This document shows, piece after piece, positions 33,143 through 43,536 of a stretch of 64,000 bases of DNA. This DNA is from Ascidia mentula (taxonomy: Eukaryota > Chordata > Ascidiacea > Phlebobranchia > Ascidiidae). Position 1 is the stretch's first letter. Each line of letters begins with the position of its first letter. The translations under genes were made by a program, and so were the position numbers. The notes under the pieces are model-generated. The model was not told where the DNA came from, searched no databases, and saw only the letters and a program-made list of their open reading frames with translations. The stretch is from positions 9,987,001 to 10,051,000 of the forward strand of contig OX387204.1 of NCBI GenBank assembly GCA_947561715.1, read 5' to 3'.

Positions 33143-36100
33143 ATGGATGAGACTATATCTCCGCTTGAATCGCCGGAGCCTACACGGTTGAGACCTCTCG
33201 CCGCTCATGTCGTACTGTCCCATGACGAGATACACCGCCATGTCGATAAGCTCAACAGTTGGTATGCAGTGGCTGAGACAGGTATTTTAAATAAGGACCA
33301 CTCTCTACTGCAAGTAGCTAAGTTCCAAATTAACGAATGCTACTCACAATTGCAAAATATGTACGGAATGTATATTGCCTCTTGCGAAGACTCAGAGAAC
33401 CGCGTTGTATGCGAGGACGAGTTGAAGTCCGTCGAACAATGTAAGAAGGAGTTCGAAACCAGAATTGCGGAGTTAACGCCATTCGAACTACCAAATGCAT
33501 TGCCCGAACTTGTGCTACGCCCACAGCATAGGGCACCAACTGTGGCTTCAAGCCACAGATCCTCACGGTCCAGCCGCTCAAATTCGTCTGTGGCGAGCTC
33601 ATCTGCGACAGAAAGAAGTCGTCTAGAGGCAAAGGTGGAGCGAGAGTTGGCATTGATTCGTCTAAAACAGGTCGAGGAAGAAAACGATCTAGTTCAAGGG
33701 CAACGAAAGGCGGAACTTGAAAAAGCAGCTCTGCAACAGAAGGCAGATTTGGAAAAGGTTGCTTTAGAAGCAGAAAGGCGGAAGTTAAAGGCAAAATACG
33801 ATTTCCAGGCTGCCGATGCAAGGGCAAGAATATTGAATGAAGAACCCAATGATCTGACATCGCCGGACAAGGGGCCCAACCATGGTCAGAGCCCAGAAGT
33901 TGAATTGACTTCCTCGGTGCTGGCTGTCGAAGAAGTTCCGACGACGCCTTCTGCTGCCAGAGATTGTGCGTCCCATATCCAAAATGGGGAAGTATCACGT
34001 GACAACGTTAGTCCTCTTGTACGTGCTCCTGTATTAAATACACAATCGGACTTGGAAATGAAAGAGAGCCCAGCTGTATTACCGTGCATCGTAAAGGCAG
34101 TTGGAGAAGGCATGAGTATGCCGAAGCCCGACCACATGACGTTCTCGGGAAAACCTACGGATTATTGGATGTTTGTACGTTACTTTGAATCGAATCTCGA
34201 ATGCAAGACTCGAAGTGACGATATGCGCCTGACATTGCTTGTCAATCAATGCAAAGGAAAGGCGAGGTCTCTGATTGAATACTGTTCTGTCCTGGAGACA
34301 AAGGAAGGCTATCCAGAGGCAAGAAACATTCTCTACGAGAACTTCGGTAAGCCTTATATAGTCGCTAGAGCTTTCGTAGAGGAGTTGACTAATGGCCCTA
34401 ACTTGAAACCTGATGATGCAGCCGGTATACGCGCCTATGCACAGACTATGAAAAAATGCTTGCTGGTACTCCGCCAACTTGGAAATTTTGCTGACTTAAA
34501 CACTATAGATCGTTTGGTGGCTTTGGCGAACAAGCTGCCATATGAGTCGCAAAGGCTTTGGCGCCGCCGAGTTGCGCAGATTGTAAGAAAAACTGGCAGG
34601 GAGGCAGATTTCGCAGATCTTGTTGAATTTGTCGAAGAAGAATCTGCCGTAGTGAACACTTTACCTGGCCAGTTGTGTGTGTCCCGGAAAATTGAAGAAA
34701 AGAAACGTGCTGGTAAACCCAGTGGAAGAAATGTTACCTGCGCCACTGTGACAACAAATCCAAGTTCGTCGCCTACCCCAATTTTGAGCTGTCCATGCTG
34801 CAAACGTAATCACGTATTGGAAAGATGTGAGGCGTTTGGTAAAAAATCCAAGGTTCAAAGAAGAGAGTTTCTAAGGGATAAATTTATGTGCTATAACTGT
34901 TTTGGTTATCGACACACGTCGAAGTTTTGCACAAGGCCAAGTGCATGTGCTGTTCGGGGCTGCACCCTCGCGCACCACACATTGCTGCACGAAGATATGC
35001 CAAATCCTGTACGTTCGAGGACATACGTGCCTGCGTCGGAAAATTATAATAGAATTCCGCGCAGCGAACCCCCCAGCAGCCAGACTAACAATTCTACAGC
35101 CAGGTGCAATGTGATAAAGAATGGCCATTCAGCGTACTTTTCGGTTATTCCGGTGAAAATTCGAGCCAATGGTCGAGAGGTCAAGACGTACGCTTTCCTC
35201 GACCAGGGATCCGATACAAGTTTTTACGACAAAAGGTTAGCAGATCTACTTTCGATAGACGGAAGTCCGAGACAAGTTACCATGTCCAGCGTCGGGAGAA
35301 GGCCCGCAAATTACAGCGGAATCAGCGCAAATTTTCGCGTTTTGTCGTTAAGTGAAGATGAAGAAATCAGTGTAGACAATGCCTTGTCTATTGACTCTAT
35401 TCCAGTCGAGCCTAATCCAACCCCGAGAAATACGGAACTGAATGGTCTTCCACACCTTCAGGGATTGGAATTTCCTCAGTTGTGTAATGGTGAGGTGCTG
35501 CTACTTATTGGCACTGACGTTCCGTATGCCCATAGAGTATTGGAGATGAGAACAGGAGACCGCAAACAACCATTTGCTGCGAGAACACCGCTGGGGTGGT
35601 CTCTCGTCGGCCCGTCAATCTGTTATCCTGCCGTTGATAATATTTCAGTTAACTTCCTTAAATGTGAATCATGGAGAGAGGAATTCCAGCAAGAGCCTGA
35701 TGACATTCCATTCCCAACGTCAGTTGAGGATAGAAAAGTGCTCAACATGATGAAGGACTCGGTTAAACATACCGATGGACATTTCTATTTGCCGCTTCCA
35801 TGGCGAAGTGAAGTTAGTCTGCCACAGGACAGCCGTTCTATGGCTGAGCGACGGCTTTGGTCGCTGAAGAAACGCTTGTCGCGCGACCTCGTGTTAAAAG
35901 ACAAGTACGTAGAGAATATTCAATGTTACATCGACAAGGGCTACGCAGAGGAGCTCAAAGAAGAAGGACGTTTCCCTGGCAATGTGCATTGGTACTTGCC
36001 GCACCACCCGGTTCGGCATCCACGAAAGCCTGATAAGGTACGCATCGTTTTTGATTGCGCAGCGCAGCATAAGGGACTGTCGCTTAACGACGCGTTGCTG

Positions 36101-39025
36101 CAAGGGCCCGACTTAGTAAACAGTTTAATCGGCGTTCTGGAGAGATTCCGTATGAACAGTATCGCTTTAGTGGCGGACGTGGAAGCAATGTTCCACCAGG
36201 TCCGCGTTCAAAAACAGGACATTGATGCCTTGAGATTTTTGTGGTGGCCGGGGGGAGACTTATCTAAAACTCCTACGGTTCACCGAATGCTGGTGCACAT
36301 TTTTGGCGCCACGTCGTCGCCTAGCTGTGCCACATTTTGCTTGCGGGAGACGGCCGAAAAATTCGGTGGCAGATTTGACAGAGACGTTGGGGACATCGTT
36401 CGCAACGATTTTTATGTTGACGACTGTTTGACTTCAACCGATACAGTCGAACACGCTGTTGGAATTGTAGCGCAGCTATGTGACTTGCTAAAAATGGGAG
36501 GATTCCGCCTCACTAAGTGGATGTCTAACAGTCAAAACGTCTTGGATCAAATTCCCGAGACAGAAAGGGCTAAATCGGTAACTGATGTAAATTTGGACGC
36601 CTCCGTGAAAGAGCGTGTGCTTGGCGTCTACTGGCGTGTAAAGAATGATGAATTTGGGTTCAGCATAGCTGATACAATGCAAGGCAAGAAATTCACACGT
36701 CGCAATATTTTATCTGCTGTTAATACGCTGTATGACCCGTTGGGTTTTGCGGCACCCGTTACTTTGATTGCTAAGGTGTTGCAGCAGGAAATAATTCGAC
36801 AGAAATTGGGATGGGATGATGAGCTGCCAGAAAATGATGTTGAGGAATGGAGACGCTGGCTATCCCAGCTGCCGGAGCTCGAAAAGCTAACACTCCCCCG
36901 CTGTTTCAAGCCGGCGACGTTCGGCTCAGTGGCGAAGTCCGAGATGCATCACTTTTCGGATGCGTCTACTCAAGGATACGGAACCGTATCATACCTCCGG
37001 TTGGTAAACGTTAATGGTAAAGTACATTGCTCGTTTTTATTTGGCAAGGCAAAGGTAACACCACCTAAAACCGAGAGCATTCCCAGGCTTGAACTGGCCG
37101 CTGCTGTTCTAGCGGTGAAGGCCGACAAGTGGCTTCGACGCCAATTGAAGTTGGATAATTGTACGTCCGTTTTTTGGACGGACTCGTGCGCCGTCCGGCA
37201 GAGCATATACAACCAAAGTAAACGTTTTGGTACATTTGTTGCAAACAGGTTGGCTAAAATTCATCGACAGACAAACCCTGAACAATGGAGACATGTTGGG
37301 TCACAGCAGAATCCCGCGGACGATGCTTCGCGTGGTTTGTCGGTACGTAAGCTTATCAGCTCTCGATGGCTGACAGGTCCGAAGTTTCTCTGGCAGAAAG
37401 AAGATCAATGGCCCACCCCACCAGAAATGAAAACACAGCTGCCACAGGAGTTCAAGCCAGCTGAGAGGAAAAGAATTGTCGTCAACGTTTCCACACAGTC
37501 GGAGTCAACCGATCGACTGATGAATCACTATTCATCTCTTCATAAATTAAAGACATCGGTCGCGTGGCTGTTACGATTCAAGTCATTCCTGCTTTCAAAG
37601 GTTTCAGCGAACACTGGCAAATTGACAGTGGATGAGTTAAAGAAAGCGGAATTGGAAATAATCAAGTACGTACAACGTCAGTGCTTCGCTCCCGTGATTG
37701 ACATTTTGTCACAGGTCGGAAAGTCTGAAAGGGAGTTGCAGAAGAAACTGAAGAAGTCGAAATATGCCAGTTCGTTGGCAAAGCTTAACCCCCAGCTGTT
37801 TGATGAAGTTCTGCGGATTGGGGGGAGGTTGGAGAAGGCGCCGATTGCCTTCGAGGCGAAACACCCGATCATACTGCCGTATGATCACCACTTGACAGCA
37901 CTTATTATCTTGCGCCACCATCACAAGGTTGGCCACTGTGGGACTGGCCACACATGGACTTCGCTGCGTCAGCGCTTTTGGATCATAAAGGGTGGTGCCG
38001 CAGTGAGGAAGGAACTCAGCAAATGTATGCTGTGTCGCAAAAGGAATGTTCGACGTGGACAACAACAAATGGCTGACTTGCCATTTGCCCGACTGAAGCC
38101 CGACGAGCCGCCGTTTACTTACGTCGGCATCGACTACTTTGGTCCATTCATGGTGAAACGAGGAAGAAGTGAGACAAAGAGCTACGGGTGCATTTTCACC
38201 TGCTTGACTATGCGAGCCGTACACATTGAGGTGTCGCCCGACTTGTCTACGGACGCGTTTATTAACGCATTGCGTCGCTTTATTGCAAGAAGAGGCCGAC
38301 CAAAAGAAATATACAGCGATAATGGAACCAACTTTGTAGGTGCCGAAAGGGTCCTACGTGAAGGACTGCAAGGACTCCAGCAATCCCGCCTAGAGTCATA
38401 CTTCAAACGACAAGAAATTAAGTGGAACTTTAATTGTCCTGCTGCTTCACATATGGGAGGTTCGTGGGAGAGAATGATCAGATCGATTCGTCGCATTTTA
38501 AACACGATGCTTACAAGGAACCCATCGATTGGCGGGGACATGCTGCAGACCTTGATGATCGAAGTGGAAGGCATTTTAAATTCGAGGCCGTTAACGCCGA
38601 TCAGTTTCACTTGCACAGAAGAGGAGCCACTTACGCCCAATCATCTGTTGTTGGGTCGTGCTTGCGACAGCATTCCAGTTGGGCTTATCAATCCCAAAGA
38701 TTGCTACAGTCGAAGGCGGTGGAAACACATTCAATACCTCGCCGACGAATTTTGGAGAAGATGGTCACGAGAATATTTGCCCACAATTGCCTTGCGTCAG
38801 AAGTGGCCCGACCGACAACGCAATTTTCAACCCGGAGATGTGGTGATGATCGTAGATGAGGCACAACCTCGACGTCGTTGGGAGATGGGACGGGTTCTGC
38901 GTGCGTTCCCGGACGGTCACGGTGTTGTCCGTCAGGTCGAAGTCAAAACGCAATCCGGCTCCACGTATAAACGGCCGATTGCAAAATTGTGCTTGCTCTG
39001 TGAGGCGAGCACGACAAACGAATAA
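33143..39025 (+). CDS. gag-pol: Element C Gag-Pol polyprotein (BEL/Pao), intact
   Basis: Single frame of 1,960 codons from the ATG at 33143, which is preceded by a purine at -3; the matching ATG is used in element H. Approximate residues: coiled coil 150-235; DUF1759-like Gag 325-475; zinc knuckles 549-562 (CPCCKRNHVLERC) and 583-596 (CYNCFGYRHTSKFC), then a C/H-rich segment; aspartic protease with FLDQGSDTS near 685; RT with [12 protein letters not shown] near 1012 and YVDD near 1092; RNase H from 1267 ([30 protein letters not shown]); integrase HHCC 1592-1633, then VDYFGPF, YSDNGTNF and WERMIRS; C-terminal domain from 1855 (FWRRWSREYLP). The polyprotein would be cut by its own protease, assemble a particle, copy its RNA to DNA and integrate it. 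No motif is broken. Confidence 0.96.
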   Translation: MDETISPLESPEPTRLRPLAAHVVLSHDEIHRHVDKLNSWYAVAETGILNKDHSLLQVAKFQINECYSQLQNMYGMYIASCEDSENRVVCEDELKSVEQCKKEFETRIAELTPFELPNALPELVLRPQHRAPTVASSHRSSRSSRSNSSVASSSATERSRLEAKVERELALIRLKQVEEENDLVQGQRKAELEKAALQQKADLEKVALEAERRKLKAKYDFQAADARARILNEEPNDLTSPDKGPNHGQSPEVELTSSVLAVEEVPTTPSAARDCASHIQNGEVSRDNVSPLVRAPVLNTQSDLEMKESPAVLPCIVKAVGEGMSMPKPDHMTFSGKPTDYWMFVRYFESNLECKTRSDDMRLTLLVNQCKGKARSLIEYCSVLETKEGYPEARNILYENFGKPYIVARAFVEELTNGPNLKPDDAAGIRAYAQTMKKCLLVLRQLGNFADLNTIDRLVALANKLPYESQRLWRRRVAQIVRKTGREADFADLVEFVEEESAVVNTLPGQLCVSRKIEEKKRAGKPSGRNVTCATVTTNPSSSPTPILSCPCCKRNHVLERCEAFGKKSKVQRREFLRDKFMCYNCFGYRHTSKFCTRPSACAVRGCTLAHHTLLHEDMPNPVRSRTYVPASENYNRIPRSEPPSSQTNNSTARCNVIKNGHSAYFSVIPVKIRANGREVKTYAFLDQGSDTSFYDKRLADLLSIDGSPRQVTMSSVGRRPANYSGISANFRVLSLSEDEEISVDNALSIDSIPVEPNPTPRNTELNGLPHLQGLEFPQLCNGEVLLLIGTDVPYAHRVLEMRTGDRKQPFAARTPLGWSLVGPSICYPAVDNISVNFLKCESWREEFQQEPDDIPFPTSVEDRKVLNMMKDSVKHTDGHFYLPLPWRSEVSLPQDSRSMAERRLWSLKKRLSRDLVLKDKYVENIQCYIDKGYAEELKEEGRFPGNVHWYLPHHPVRHPRKPDKVRIVFDCAAQHKGLSLNDALLQGPDLVNSLIGVLERFRMNSIALVADVEAMFHQVRVQKQDIDALRFLWWPGGDLSKTPTVHRMLVHIFGATSSPSCATFCLRETAEKFGGRFDRDVGDIVRNDFYVDDCLTSTDTVEHAVGIVAQLCDLLKMGGFRLTKWMSNSQNVLDQIPETERAKSVTDVNLDASVKERVLGVYWRVKNDEFGFSIADTMQGKKFTRRNILSAVNTLYDPLGFAAPVTLIAKVLQQEIIRQKLGWDDELPENDVEEWRRWLSQLPELEKLTLPRCFKPATFGSVAKSEMHHFSDASTQGYGTVSYLRLVNVNGKVHCSFLFGKAKVTPPKTESIPRLELAAAVLAVKADKWLRRQLKLDNCTSVFWTDSCAVRQSIYNQSKRFGTFVANRLAKIHRQTNPEQWRHVGSQQNPADDASRGLSVRKLISSRWLTGPKFLWQKEDQWPTPPEMKTQLPQEFKPAERKRIVVNVSTQSESTDRLMNHYSSLHKLKTSVAWLLRFKSFLLSKVSANTGKLTVDELKKAELEIIKYVQRQCFAPVIDILSQVGKSERELQKKLKKSKYASSLAKLNPQLFDEVLRIGGRLEKAPIAFEAKHPIILPYDHHLTALIILRHHHKVGHCGTGHTWTSLRQRFWIIKGGAAVRKELSKCMLCRKRNVRRGQQQMADLPFARLKPDEPPFTYVGIDYFGPFMVKRGRSETKSYGCIFTCLTMRAVHIEVSPDLSTDAFINALRRFIARRGRPKEIYSDNGTNFVGAERVLREGLQGLQQSRLESYFKRQEIKWNFNCPAASHMGGSWERMIRSIRRILNTMLTRNPSIGGDMLQTLMIEVEGILNSRPLTPISFTCTEEEPLTPNHLLLGRACDSIPVGLINPKDCYSRRRWKHIQYLADEFWRRWSREYLPTIALRQKWPDRQRNFQPGDVVMIVDEAQPRRRWEMGRVLRAFPDGHGVVRQVEVKTQSGSTYKRPIAKLCLLCEASTTNE

Positions 39026-39280
39026 GTGCATCCGACGCATTCAGGCCACGCAGTCGTCGAACTGACCCTGAATTGCGGTGCACAGGATCCAACACTGATG
39101 AAGATAGATCATGGACGCTATGTCGATCTTGTTTGCCGCTTTATAAATGCGGAATATTGCAAATGCCAGGCTGGAGCTTGCTCGCCGGCGGCACGCATGT
39201 TGCTTCTTTACTTCGTTGTTTCGTGATTTCAGTGTTTTCTTTGTTTATTTGTAAATGTGTTTGCAGTGAACCACACATTT

Positions 39281-39291
39281 AAGGGGGAGAA
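39281..39291 (+). other. Polypurine tract of element C
   Basis: aagggggagaa directly before TGTAACATCG of the 3' LTR. Confidence 0.9.
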
Positions 39292-39663
39292 TGTAACATC
39301 GAAAATCACTCATGCACAACCCCTGCGTCACACAGTAAACATATAATTGTATTTCAACACAATATCAATTTTGCCTTGTATGTGACATCATAATGCAAGA
39401 GAACTTTTTTCCTTCTGCCATGCTTCGTAAAACTTAGTTGTTAGGTACCACGTGTAGCGTGCTGAATTTTAATGTCAAGTTTATTTTACTAAAGCTAGAG
39501 TTGCCTTGATTCTATTTGAATAAGGTTGAATAAGTTGCTGTAAGATATATTAATCGGATTGGTGTGTTGATGTTTCGTGTGATCTGGCTCAAAACTCCGG
39601 TAAGGGTATTTTTATTAACATTGCTTAACTGGAATCTTAGTGTACGTTTTCTTCACAGAAAAC

Positions 39664-39694
<31 letters not shown>

Positions 39695-39860
39695 TTGCTC
39701 GTATCCGTGTACGTGCTCGTGTTCCTATTCTTGCACGTGTACCTCGTACGTGTTGTCAAGTGCCTGTGCCCGTGTGGCAAATACACGCGTTTTTGGAAAT
39801 TGACATTCCTTCTTGGTGTGACGACGGCGCGGTGCCAGACGCGCAAATTCTGCCGTTACA
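39292..39860 (+). repeat. Element C 3' LTR
   Basis: 569 bp, same length as the 5' LTR, with no difference seen on reading the two side by side. It is followed by ccccc. Confidence 0.95.
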
Positions 39861-40085
39861 CCCCCCAAAAAACAGTTTTCCGCTCATAACTTTTTTTCTA
39901 GCCACAGCAGGAAAAATAATTTCACCACCATTGCAAAGCTCATTGAAAAACCTTTTCAACGGTACCAAACTTGTCTTCTCATTAGTGGGGGAAATATGTT
40001 TACCGACCGAATATTAATTATGACCGTCGTAAAAAACAAGACAATTTGGCTACAAGACAATTCTTCCACCATTGCAAAGCTTGCA
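39861..40085. repeat. 160-190-bp satellite array, part 2
   Basis: Continues the monomer broken at 32504: cccaaaaaacagttttccgctcataac follows, as in the unbroken unit near 32175-32205. About 1.3 units follow, then the sequence becomes unique. Confidence 0.8.
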
Positions 40086-40640
40086 CAATATTTTGTGTAT
40101 CATAATCATACCATTCCCAACGTAAAATGAGATATCCACATCTTTTTCTCAACAGTCCGCAAGATTCTTCGTTTTTCAGAATGATAACTAAGGTTATTTT
40201 CAGAACATTTTCAAAGGTTAAAAAACTTCCTACGTGCTAAAACCTGGATAAATATAAAATGAGATGTTGTTATTAGTAAGCATGTGGAAATAGATCTGGT
40301 AAATTGAGAAAATAAGAAAAATTTATTCATATTTCAATAAAACTTCGGAAACCTGAAAAACAAAAACAAATGGTTAGCATTGTCTGCAAAACCAAGAGAC
40401 ATTTTCAATCACGGCGGATTCAGGCAAACAGGTTTTAAGACATGTTGGGTGATACCATTATTTACATCCAGAACACTCTATTAACATCTGCTGTATGCTT
40501 TCAGCCAATCTGCAATTCCAATAGATGCTTATTGGTTCAATTTTAGGTTTTCTATTTATAATTAACTTCTTACGCTTGAAAAGTGGAATAAAATGTTTGC
40601 GCTGAAACATTTTTTTTATTTCTGAATTTAAATTGCCTTC
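40086..40640. other. AT-rich spacer, nothing recognised
   Basis: No repeat, exon or motif identified. If the minus-strand ULP1-like exon belongs to an intron-containing gene, downstream exons could lie here, but none is clear. Confidence 0.4.
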
Positions 40641-40822
40641 GTCATAAGTCACCTGATTCGGTTGAATATTCATGCATAAAGCTACAGCAAACGTACTCGC
40701 AAAAAAACACCACAATTCCCAGAACCAGTTTGCCGCGGTATATTCGGAAACTCAACATTAGTAGAATTAGCTGTATTATGTTGAAAAACTTTGAAATAGC
40801 AAAATGGTTGTAGGAAGTATAC

Positions 40823-41405
40823 CTGGAATGCGCACTGTCCAAAATTTGATTACTATTCTCATCAGCAGAAAATACGTTTGACGCCGTAACCCAATAAACA
40901 TCGTGCACATTAATAATTTGGACAAATTTGCGTTGGGGGGTGTAAGTGGGCACGGGGTCCATTTGCCGGGAGTAAGCTAAAACGCTTTGCAGTCCGTCGA
41001 TGTCGGGAAATTGCTGTTTTAAAATATGTTGGGCCGAATCTATATGTTTATCACTGAGCCAAACGCCTGAGTGAAGTAATTCTATATAGTCCTGTCCGTT
41101 TAAAGAAAATATTGCTTGCATATTATTTGCACAGCATCGTCGGGCCAAACAATGCTGTTTTAAATCGCTTGCAAAGCATTTATGATTATTTATTTCGTCT
41201 ACTTTGCGTGAAAGATCTTTATCCGTGTTGTGGGACGCATCTGACTTATTTGTTGTATTAGAAGAACGCAAACTTGTCCCAGGCGTTTGGAAGTTCTTCC
41301 CAATTGTTTTGTCAGGTCTGCAAGTTTTTGGTTTCTTACCCCACTTCTCTTCGTCCTCTTTTACGATTAATTTACGTTTACGCTTTATTGGAGGACGAAG
41401 CGTTA
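40823..41405 (-). CDS. Exon of a ULP1/C48-like cysteine protease, transposon-associated
   Basis: An open minus-strand frame ends at a good donor (ccag|gtatac) at 40823. Its N-terminal part is basic (KRKRKLIVKEDEEKWGKKPK, nuclear-localisation-like). The C-terminal part reads LHSGVWLSDKHIDSAQHILK, FVQIINVHDVYWVTASNVF and ILDSAHSR. This pattern (WLSD..I, FVQI....HWV.S, YDS) is that of the C48-like protease domains carried by many transposons and some host genes. The usual His before Trp appears as Tyr, so activity is doubtful. The true start is not identified. The exon lies inside a satellite-bounded inverted structure. Confidence 0.45.
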
Positions 41406-41456
41406 TCCATATACTCCCGAACCAAGGCGATATGTTTTTGGTCGTATAACTCGGCG

Positions 41457-41522
41457 AAGGTTTTTGTGTGTTACGTGGTGCTGGTGGTGAAGGTTTTTGT
41501 GTGTTACGTAGTGCTGGTGGGA
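41457..41522 (+). repeat. 33-bp tandem duplication
   Basis: Two copies of a unit starting gaaggtttttgtgtgttacg, with one or two differences. Confidence 0.85.
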
Positions 41523-41754
41523 GAGTTGTGACTTTTCCACGTCGTGGCCGAGATTTGTTATTCGGTGGTGTTGTTTGTGACGGTGCTTGTCATTTTCTAA
41601 ATCGACCGAATTTAGCCTTTGGAGCTTCTCCCTCTTCGATGTTTCTTTGACGCTTTAGCGTTGCAGAAATGCGGAGTGACCTCGTTTCCGCAGCCCCTCC
41701 TCGCATGCGAGTATATGGGATCGTTTTTGGCCCCTGTATACAAACATATGTAAC

Positions 41755-41810
41755 ACATAACTTTATTCACCGACGTTTCGCCTGTTATTCAACAAGGCTT
41801 CCTCAAGGTA
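41755..41810 (-). ncRNA. Hammerhead-ribozyme-like motif, copy 2
   Basis: Identical to copy 1 (29714-29769) from aactttattcaccgacg through to cctcaaggt. It has the same 4-bp stem II and GAAAC core and the same U at the first core position. The upstream flank is also partly shared (catat...aactttatt). Two dispersed copies of a hammerhead-like unit suggest a small mobile RNA or a Penelope-like end. Confidence 0.4.
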
Positions 41811-41839
41811 ATGGTAAATCCATACCGGAAATGGTAAAT

Positions 41840-42345
41840 CCAGTAAACACATAAGCCCCGCGAATGAGAAGACAAGTTTAATACCGTTGGAAAGGTTTGT
41901 GCAAGCTTTGCAATGGTGGTAGAATTGTCTTTCCCGTCGAACTGTAGCAAAAGTTACAAGTAAAAAACTGATTTTTGTTATGACGGTCATATTTAATATT
42001 CGGTCGGGAAACATATTTCCCCCAATCGCGCACAAGTTAGGTATCGCTGTAAAGGGATTTTAAAGAGCTTTCCAACGGTGGTAGAATTATCTTTCCTGTC
42101 GACCTATGAAAAAAGTTATAGCGGATTTATGACAATGCATATTAATATGCGTTACAAAATTCGTTCGAAATTAATATTTTTTTTTACATTTTCATAAATT
42201 TTGTGTCAATCTATGCATCTTGCCAAAAAAATTATCGGAATCCATTGAGAAACGGCAGAAATATGTGCGTTTGAAATTTTGTCGACTAGCGTCTCTTTGT
42301 TGATAAGCAACGTGTTGATTCAGACGAATCATGACCCTTCTGGCC
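41840..42345. repeat. Inverted copy of the satellite/minisatellite block
   Basis: On the minus strand this matches about 31240-31790. It has the block gagacgctagtcgacaaaa, aagatgcatagattgacac, two satellite monomers, the caacacgttgctta minisatellite motif and gacccttctggc. It gives the 31240-42345 region inverted ends. Confidence 0.75.
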
Positions 42346-42352
42346 GCCCATA

Positions 42353-42517
42353 TAATAGTGTCACTTGAAAAGGATTCAACGTTCATTGTTGGTTTTTCAT
42401 TCTATGTTTGAGTGGCTACAGTGTAGACCTGTGATAATTGCCATTAAAAGTTGACTTGCCAATTTACTCGCGACAATTAGAAAGCCTAATAACACAAGGC
42501 ATTAAAAAGTCGTAACA
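42353..42517 (+). repeat. Element F-family LTR fragment
   Basis: 165 bp matching the later two thirds of the element F LTR, from aatagtgtcacttgaaaag to the GTCGTAACA end. The LTR start is missing. It abuts the truncated 3' side of element H directly. Confidence 0.82.
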
Positions 42518-43530
42518 TAATGCATCTCCGAATGTCGCCGACTTGAAACAGCGGGCAAGTGTCAGCTTCTCGAACTTCGGCAGCTGGGAAAGCCAGCATC
42601 TCCATTCCTCAACGTCATTTTCCGGCAGCTCGTCATCCCATCCCAATTTCTGTCGAATTATTTCCTGCTGTAGCACCTTAGCAATCAAAGTAACGGGTAC
42701 CGCAAAACCCAATGGGTCGTACAGCGTATTAACAGCAGATAAAAAATTGGGACGGGTAAATTTCTTGCCTTGCATTGTATCATCTATGCTGAACCCAAAT
42801 TCATCATTCTTTACACGCCAGTAGACGCCAAGCACACGCTCCTTCACGGAGGCGTCCAAATTCACATCAGTCAACGATTTAGCCCTCTCTGTCTTGGGGA
42901 TTTGATCCAAGACGTTTTGACTGTTAGACATCCACTTAGAGAGGCGAAATCCTCCCATTTTTAGCAAGTCACATAGCTGCGCTACAATACCAACAGCGTG
43001 TTCGACTGTATCGGTTGAAGTCAAACAGTCGTCAACATAAAAATCGTTGCAAACGATGTCCCCGACGTTCCTGTCAAATCTGCCATCGAATTTTTCGGCC
43101 GTCTCCCGCAAGCAAAATGTGGCTCAGCTGGCGCCAAAAATGTGCACCAGCATTCGATGAACCGTAGGAGTTTTAGATAATTCTCCCCCCGGCCACCACA
43201 AAAACCTCAAGGCATCAATGTCCTGTTTTTGAACGCGGACCTGGTGGAACATTGCTTCCACGTCCGCCACTAAACTGTTCATACGTAATCTTTCCAGAAC
43301 GCCGATTAAACCGTTTACTAAATTGGGCCCTTGCAGCAACGCGTCGTTAAGCGACAGCCCCTTATGCTGCGTAGCGCAATCAAAAACGATGCGTACCTTG
43401 TCAGACTTCCGTGGATGCCGAACCGGGTGGTGCGGTAAGTACCAATGCACCACCTCCTTTTTCTTTTACCTCCTCTGCGTAGCCCTTGTCGATGTAACAT
43501 TGAATATTCTCTACATTTGTTTGCGGTTTC
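42518..43530 (-). pseudogene. Element H reverse transcriptase and RNase H start
   Basis: It covers [42 protein letters not shown] and [20 protein letters not shown], then a frame change, then NDFYVDDCLTS through DPLGFAVPVTL. A 17-bp deletion relative to C follows, at the RNase H start near 42535, and the copy ends at 42518. Between RT and protease (near 43525) about 337 bp present in C are deleted. Confidence 0.87.
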
Positions 43531-43536
43531 CTGTTC

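Larger units (their letters stand above)
32505..39860 (+). mobile_element. Complete BEL/Pao LTR retrotransposon C, apparently intact
   Basis: 7,356 bp with two 569-bp LTRs that appear identical by eye, flanked by ccccc on both sides (32500-32504, 39861-39865). It contains one uninterrupted Gag-Pol frame and a polypurine tract (39281-39291). Removing it restores a satellite monomer like its neighbours. All expected catalytic motifs are present. It is the only fully intact element in the window and the best candidate for recent autonomous transposition. Confidence 0.95.
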
